A DNA stretch of 10,393 nucleotides from JBBIII01 sp037446575 (GTDB taxonomy: Bacteria; Bacteroidota; Ignavibacteria; UBA10030): contig JBBIII010000080.1 of NCBI GenBank assembly GCA_037446575.1, positions 1-10,393 on the forward strand, given 5' to 3'. Under the pieces are notes generated by a model. That model saw only the letters and a list, made by a program, of their open reading frames with translations, was not told where the DNA came from and searched no databases. The translations under genes were made by a program, and so were the position numbers. How positions within the stretch are numbered: position 1 is the stretch's first letter; every line of letters begins with the position of its first letter. Below, piece by piece: positions 6,511 through 10,393 of the stretch.

Positions 6511-8094
6511 CTAATTTTCTGTTTCTTGTTTCAATGTTTCTTCATATCTCAATTTAAACTGCTTAATTCCCGCAAATAAGGCGTCGGCAATTTTTTGTTG
6601 TCCATTGTAACTTCTTAAAAATTTTTCTTCTTCTTTATTTGAAAGATAGCCAAGTTCAACCAATACATTTGGCATTGATGCGCCGACAAGCACATAAAAA
6701 CCAGCTTGCTTAACGCCGTTTATTTTTATGCCAGATCTTTTTGCCACCGAATTAATTGAAATTTCTGCAAACTGTTCACTATGCTTCATATAAGCGCTTT
6801 GCGCCATAGTAACTATAATGAATTCTTCTTCAGTTAGTCTCCGATATCTGTTTTCAAATCCTTCTTCTAATTGTATTACAGAATTTTCTCGCGCGGCAAT
6901 AGTTATAGCTTCTTCAGTCAATCCTGGTCGTAAAAGATATATTTCAAATCCGTTCGTATTTGAAGGTTTCTTTTCGGTCGAATTACAATGCAGACTAATG
7001 AATAGTTTTCCCCCCGCGTTGTTTGCTATTTGAGTGCGTCTGTAAAGTTCTATAAACTCATCTGATTTTCTTGTATATACAACCTTAACATCTTTTAAAT
7101 TATTTTCTATCAATTGACCCAATTTTAATGCGACACTAAGCGTAATGTCTTTTTCTTTTGTCCCTTTAACCCCGATAGCTCCGGGGTCTTTTCCTCCATG
7201 CCCTGCATCTATAACTATGACATCAAGTTTCCATCGCTTGAGTTCTTGATCGCGCGCTTGTTTTTTTTCTTCCTGTTTTTTTCTTTCTATTTCCCTTTTC
7301 TCAAGCGCTGTAAGTGTTCTAAGGGAAATCAAAATATTGTTAGAAATTGGTTCTATTGTTGTTTCTGCTTGTACGACATCGGATGATACGCGAAATGTTA
7401 GCTGAAGCGAAGTAGGAGATTGAAAAGCCAGAATCCTTTTAACAGCGCCATCCGGCTTTGTTGCATTCAACTCCATCGTATCAGCAATTGCGGAGGCGAT
7501 TGTTACGAATAACCAGCCATCAGGTTTTAGCCATGTTTCAACATCGCCTAATTTTCTATTTGCCAAAATTGTAATTAACGAACCATTTATTTTTTTCTCT
7601 ATAGTTATACCCGAAATATCCGTTTTAACTCCGTACTTCGAATTTAGAATCAATGTATGTCTTTGCTGGTCGAAGGAGATGTTTTCGTCTGAAATTTTAT
7701 CATACAATAATATAAATTCGTTCAATGGAACATAAAACTCGGAATTTATGCGGATCGTTTTATTCGGCATCTGGTATATTGATGCGTTATTTGTTACACG
7801 TTCTGTTATAACGACAAATGGATTATTCTCGGTAAAACGCATTAGTTGCTTGTCGATTAGGCATTCAATTTTGCCTAAGCTGTCGTTAACAGATGCCGGA
7901 CACTTTTGTGACTTTAAAAAATCATTTAAGGCAAGATAAAGAATTCCCGAACTGTCGATACTGCGAATAAAATTAGTGTCGATTTGAGAATCACGGAATA
8001 AAATTAATCCCTCTGGCTTGAACTTTTGAGCAAGTCCAATTTGAAAAAGAAGAATAATAAATGGTATTATTTTTAAAAGCCGAGTGCTTCTCAT
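6511..8094 (-). CDS. periplasmic N-acetylmuramoyl-L-alanine amidase (Amidase_3) with N-terminal accessory domains
   Basis: A 527-aa exported zinc amidase that cuts between MurNAc and the stem peptide, usually in cell separation or wall turnover. Residues 1-22 are a signal peptide ending near GLAQ. Residues about 30-150 resemble a copper-amine-oxidase-N-type domain (INSEFYVPLNEFILLYD, 116-132), and about 155-260 an AMIN-like beta domain used for wall targeting. A charged, helix-forming linker (262-288, rich in E, K, R and Q) leads to the catalytic domain (289-515). Zinc and catalytic residues are visible: H299 in IDAGHGGKDPGA, E314 in GTKEKDI, H369 in ISLHCN and E480 in VELGYLSN. The long linker and the insert around 385-435 resemble AmiA/AmiC-type regulated enzymes. 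The ATG directly abuts the yajQ stop (TAAATG), so translation is probably coupled. Confidence 0.93.
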   Translation of the reverse strand: MRSTRLLKIIPFIILLFQIGLAQKFKPEGLILFRDSQIDTNFIRSIDSSGILYLALNDFLKSQKCPASVNDSLGKIECLIDKQLMRFTENNPFVVITERVTNNASIYQMPNKTIRINSEFYVPLNEFILLYDKISDENISFDQQRHTLILNSKYGVKTDISGITIEKKINGSLITILANRKLGDVETWLKPDGWLFVTIASAIADTMELNATKPDGAVKRILAFQSPTSLQLTFRVSSDVVQAETTIEPISNNILISLRTLTALEKREIERKKQEEKKQARDQELKRWKLDVIVIDAGHGGKDPGAIGVKGTKEKDITLSVALKLGQLIENNLKDVKVVYTRKSDEFIELYRRTQIANNAGGKLFISLHCNSTEKKPSNTNGFEIYLLRPGLTEEAITIAARENSVIQLEEGFENRYRRLTEEEFIIVTMAQSAYMKHSEQFAEISINSVAKRSGIKINGVKQAGFYVLVGASMPNVLVELGYLSNKEEEKFLRSYNGQQKIADALFAGIKQFKLRYEETLKQETEN

Positions 8095-8592
8095 TTACCT
8101 AAAATTTACAAATTGCATTGCAAAAGAAAATTCGTGATTACGTAACATTGCGATGATTGCTTGAAGGTCATCTTTGTTTTTACCACTGATACGAACCTGA
8201 TCTTGCATTATTTGTGCTTGAACCTTTGTTTTTGAATCTTTTACAATCTTGACGATCATTTTTGCATCGTCCTTACTAATACCTATTTGGAGTTCGATAA
8301 TTTGACGTATCGTACCGGATGCCGCAGGTTCAATCTTTCCGTACTTCAACGCTTTTAGCGGAACATTTCGCTTTACAAATTTTGATTGGAGTATATCGAT
8401 AACACTTTTTAAGTGAAATTCATCTCCTGTATTAATTATTAGTTTCTTTTCCTTGATGTTGAGTTCAATATTGGTATGAATTCCTTTAAAATCGTAACGC
8501 TGATTTATTTCTTTGAGGGCTTGATTTATGGCGTTGTCAACTTCTTGAAGATTGATTTCGGAAACTATATCAAAGGAATTCTGTTGCGCCAC
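8095..8592 (-). CDS. yajQ: YajQ family nucleotide-binding protein (DUF520)
   Basis: A 165-aa protein, close to E. coli YajQ (about 163). It begins with the family hallmark NSFDIVSEINLQEVDNAINQ and has RYDFKG (32-37), LKYGKIEPA (82-90) and a C-terminal NHEFSFAMQFVNFR (152-165). YajQ has two ferredoxin-like domains. It binds nucleotides or RNA, and in some bacteria cyclic di-GMP, acting as a regulator. The start read here is GTG at 8590-8592 with only a weak GAGA-type ribosome site, so its translation may depend on the upstream gene, which ends 5 bp before it. The next gene, the amidase, starts immediately after its stop. Confidence 0.95.
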   Translation of the reverse strand: MAQQNSFDIVSEINLQEVDNAINQALKEINQRYDFKGIHTNIELNIKEKKLIINTGDEFHLKSVIDILQSKFVKRNVPLKALKYGKIEPAASGTIRQIIELQIGISKDDAKMIVKIVKDSKTKVQAQIMQDQVRISGKNKDDLQAIIAMLRNHEFSFAMQFVNFR

Positions 8593-8597
8593 GCTTT

Positions 8598-8984
8598 TTA
8601 ATGAAGTATCTCGATTGTATTCTGGAACTCATTGACCTTCATTCTTACCGCTATAGTATCATTATCGGCAACAATTTTTCCAATAGCTTTTAGAACGATC
8701 TCATGCCGTGATACGCTTTCAAGCGTATAGCGGCCATTTTCATTTTCATTCATTTTAGAAAGCATGCCAAATTTTAAACCTGTAAAATCCCGTCCACCGC
8801 CTCCAAGCGCTCTAGGTCTTACATAATAGTCTCGGGCCCTTCCTGCAAAATAAAGCAAATCTTCTATCATTGATGCGCGAGAGGACTCCACCGCATTTGC
8901 TTGAAAGATAGTAATAGCTACAGTTATGGCAATTCCTGTAATTACCATACTTAGAACTATCAGTAACAATTGTTGAGAACCCAT
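8598..8984 (-). CDS. small pilin-like membrane-anchored protein of unknown function
   Basis: A 128-aa protein with one strongly hydrophobic N-terminal segment (about 5-27: QLLLIVLSMVITGIAITVAI) running into an amphipathic helix (28-55) and then a small polar domain with GGGGRDFTGL (61-70). This resembles type IV pilin or type II secretion pseudopilins in outline. However, no basic leader, no G/A-F prepilin cleavage site and no Glu at mature position 5 are present, so prepilin-peptidase processing is doubtful. Two codons before the ATG is an in-frame TAA, which fixes the start. No Shine-Dalgarno sequence is visible. It heads a likely operon with yajQ and the cell-wall amidase, which suggests an envelope location but gives no specific role. 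Confidence 0.75.
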   Translation of the reverse strand: MGSQQLLLIVLSMVITGIAITVAITIFQANAVESSRASMIEDLLYFAGRARDYYVRPRALGGGGRDFTGLKFGMLSKMNENENGRYTLESVSRHEIVLKAIGKIVADNDTIAVRMKVNEFQNTIEILH

Positions 8985-9050
8985 ATTTTAACTAACTAAT
9001 TATATCCGAAGATACTTGTCTAAAATCAACTTTTATATCTCAATTAATTA

Positions 9051-9079
9051 AATATTGCCACTTTCATTGAAAAAGTCAA
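9051..9079 (-). promoter_or_regulatory. possible promoter of the pilin-like/yajQ/amidase operon
   Basis: On the - strand TTGACT (9074-9079) is followed after 17 bp by AATATT (9051-9056), 66 bp before the ATG at 8984. The -35 matches consensus in 5 of 6 bases and the -10 in 4 of 6. The position in the only gap ahead of this operon supports it; the AT-rich background weakens it. Confidence 0.28.
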
Positions 9080-9110
9080 TATTAATAAGCATATCTACTG
9101 CGGAATTATA

Positions 9111-9761
9111 TCATTTTCTAATTTCGCCCGTTTCCATGCTCCAAAACACCAAATCTAATTCATCCAATTTTATGCCAATATTTGTGGAAAATTTTTTAAA
9201 CCGGTCTTCTATTTTTATGTAATTTTTCTTACTAATTGATGTAGGAATTTTCTGAATTATATCAAGATTTTTTAATGTGCGTAAAATGTGGCGGTCAAGG
9301 ATGGCAAGCCCGTCATTTTTTCCGATGTTGCGTAAAAAATGACTCGCTTCCTTGTACCCAAAACCCTTAACGTTTTTTACTAACCACTCGCGTTTTTCAA
9401 TACTTGAAGTCTCATCCATTATTTTTTTTGAAATTTCAGGAAATTGAATTTTGAGCAATTTAAGATATCCCGACTTCATATTGTGGAATCGTATGTACGA
9501 CTCTTTTTTGCGAAGAAATGAGGCAGGTTCGATGTCTGAATTAATAAAGTTAGCTTTTTTTAGGGCTTCGATTACTTTTTCTGCATGCGCCGCACTTGAT
9601 TGTGGTGTTAGTAGACAATACGCAAGTTCATAAAAATATTCGGATTGAGGAACTTCGGAAAATTCTTGTAGTCTCTTTCTAATTGCATCTTTTCGTGTCT
9701 CGTAATTCTTTATCATCTCCTCAAGTTCAAAATTTCTATTTGTATTTTTAATCTTAGCCAT
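9111..9761 (-). CDS. ogg: N-glycosylase/DNA lyase, Ogg2-type 8-oxoguanine DNA glycosylase
   Basis: About 216 aa from the ATG at 9761. It removes 8-oxoguanine from DNA and nicks the backbone by beta-elimination. The helix-hairpin-helix/GPD core is visible in VKGFGYKEASHFLRNIG followed by AILDRHILRTL. The Schiff-base lysine is K137 and the catalytic aspartate D156 in this numbering. The early YELAYCLLTPQSSA and the short compact length fit the Ogg2 family, first known from Methanocaldococcus, rather than the longer eukaryotic-type Ogg1. A GTG at 9770, overlapping the mutT end by 8 bp, would add three residues (VNK). The ATG one base after the mutT TAA (TAAAATG) is preferred as the stronger codon. 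Either way the two genes are translationally linked, matching their shared job in oxidised-guanine control. Confidence 0.9.
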   Translation of the reverse strand: MAKIKNTNRNFELEEMIKNYETRKDAIRKRLQEFSEVPQSEYFYELAYCLLTPQSSAAHAEKVIEALKKANFINSDIEPASFLRKKESYIRFHNMKSGYLKLLKIQFPEISKKIMDETSSIEKREWLVKNVKGFGYKEASHFLRNIGKNDGLAILDRHILRTLKNLDIIQKIPTSISKKNYIKIEDRFKKFSTNIGIKLDELDLVFWSMETGEIRK

Positions 9762-9762
9762 T

Positions 9763-10143
9763 TTATTCACTCAGCTTTGCGATGAAAGGTTTATTGCCGT
9801 CTAAAGTATCCATCTTTTTTAACTCATCAAGAGAAACCCACTTGATTTGCTCGAAGACTTTATTCTGCGGTTCGTTTTCAAATCCATCAACAAAACAATA
9901 ATGCACATTGAACATTCCGCCATCTTCATAGTAAGCCGCTTCTGTATGAATGTTATTTATAGAAAGGATACAGATCGAAAGTTCTTCTTTCAATTCACGG
10001 TTTAAGCATTGGTGGATAGTTTCACCGTCTTCGAGTTTGCCGCCGGGGAATTCCCACTTCAATCCGTACCTGCCATTTTTCTTTCTCTGGCAGACAAGGA
10101 ATTTCCCGTTCCGTTTTATTACACCAACTGCTACTTCTGTCAT
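9763..10143 (-). CDS. mutT: MutT-type Nudix hydrolase (8-oxo-dGTP diphosphatase)
   Basis: A 126-aa cytoplasmic Nudix protein close in length to E. coli MutT (129). It hydrolyses 8-oxo-dGTP to the monophosphate so that oxidised guanine is not built into DNA. WEFPGGK (30-36) opens the Nudix box, which runs 35-57: G35, E41, R49, E50, E53 and E54 are all present, so the metal site is intact. The last Gly of the box is Ser (EELSI), a tolerated variation. The beginning, EVAVGVIKRNGKFLVCQR, and the late GNKPFIAKL are also MutT-like. Other Nudix substrates are possible, but the immediately downstream 8-oxoguanine glycosylase strongly favours MutT function. The start ATG has no Shine-Dalgarno sequence, and a palindromic element begins about 12 bp upstream. 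Confidence 0.9.
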   Translation of the reverse strand: MTEVAVGVIKRNGKFLVCQRKKNGRYGLKWEFPGGKLEDGETIHQCLNRELKEELSICILSINNIHTEAAYYEDGGMFNVHYCFVDGFENEPQNKVFEQIKWVSLDELKKMDTLDGNKPFIAKLSE

Positions 10144-10155
10144 TTTATTTATTTG

Positions 10156-10208
10156 TAAGACGACTCGCCGAGTCGTCCGTATGTATTAAGGATCGAGACA
10201 GCGTCTTA
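10156..10208. repeat. nested palindromic element upstream of mutT
   Basis: The outer arms TAAGACG (10156-10162) and CGTCTTA (10202-10208) are perfect 7-bp inverted repeats enclosing about 39 bp. Inside, GACGACTCG (10159-10167) and CGAGTCGTC (10169-10177) form a perfect 9-bp palindrome with one central base. A second short stem AGAC/GTCT lies at 10196-10206. The GC-rich hairpin contrasts with its AT-rich surroundings. It looks like a short miniature repeat inserted ahead of mutT and would lie in the leader or promoter of the mutT-ogg transcript. Confidence 0.6.
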
Positions 10209-10224
10209 ACCTACACTTTTAGTA

Positions 10225-10286
10225 AGCTAAGAAATATTCTATTGAAATATATTGAAACCATAACGGATATACAATTATTCTTAGCT
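10225..10286. promoter_or_regulatory. possible operator region: inverted repeat with helical-phase direct repeat
   Basis: AGCTAAGAA (10225-10233) and its exact reverse complement (10278-10286) enclose two TATTGAAA copies exactly 10 bp apart (10240 and 10250). The arrangement lies between the divergent mutT and the gene starting at 10374, so it could bind a regulator. No known binding site is recognised. Confidence 0.25.
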
Positions 10287-10373
10287 GTGTGATGGATCAA
10301 TTTGCGGTGAAGTAGAAATTGTTTATATTAATAGCAAATATTATTCATCATAATTTTTCAAAAAGGTGTTCGT

Positions 10374-10393
10374 ATGAAAAAATTGTTTTTGCT
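10374..10393 (+). CDS. start of a gene cut by the window end
   Basis: The ATG at 10374 is preceded by AGGTG (10364-10368) at good spacing and begins MKKLFL. The two lysines followed by hydrophobic residues look like the opening of a signal peptide, but six residues are too few to name a product. Confidence 0.6.

Overview
The window is an AT-rich chromosomal segment of ordinary bacterial housekeeping genes. Several translation starts have weak or no Shine-Dalgarno sequence. This, the LolA-like periplasmic protein, the AMIN-type amidase and a small pilin-like protein best suit a Gram-negative member of the FCB/Bacteroidota-Chlorobi-Ignavibacteria side of the tree. That placement is inference and rests on no marker gene. 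No phage, transposase or CRISPR array is visible.

Layout. Positions 1-62 hold the 3' three quarters of a tRNA-shaped sequence cut by the window edge, with an abnormal anticodon arm. The + strand then carries a one-carbon cluster: an AcsE-like methyl-THF:corrinoid methyltransferase (141-1013), metV (1055-1501) and metF (1491-2375, overlapping metV). It is followed by a POT-like MFS transporter (2453-3724) and an exported LolA-like protein (3807-4517). Facing these on the - strand is fhs, formate-THF ligase (4561-6195). Next on the - strand is a likely operon of pilin-like protein, yajQ and a periplasmic cell-wall amidase (8984 down to 6511). Last on the - strand is a mutT-ogg2 pair (10143 down to 9111). 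A new + strand gene begins at 10374 and runs off the end.

How the genes work together. Fhs, MetV/MetF and the AcsE-like protein cover most of the methyl branch of the Wood-Ljungdahl pathway: formate to formyl-THF, then methylene-THF to methyl-THF, then methyl transfer to a corrinoid protein. FolD and the corrinoid partner are not in the window. MutT and Ogg2 form an 8-oxoguanine defence pair: one cleans the nucleotide pool and the other repairs DNA.

The most unusual structure is in the spacers. Four different small repeats or palindromes occupy four intergenic gaps: a CACAGAG-rich repeat that supplies the probable ribosome site of metV, a degenerate CTCGTT...AACGAG palindrome, a perfect 28-bp palindrome between convergent genes, and a nested palindromic element just upstream of mutT. 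From general memory each resembles short sequences scattered through many bacterial genomes, but this could not be searched here. No clearly novel multi-gene system was found.
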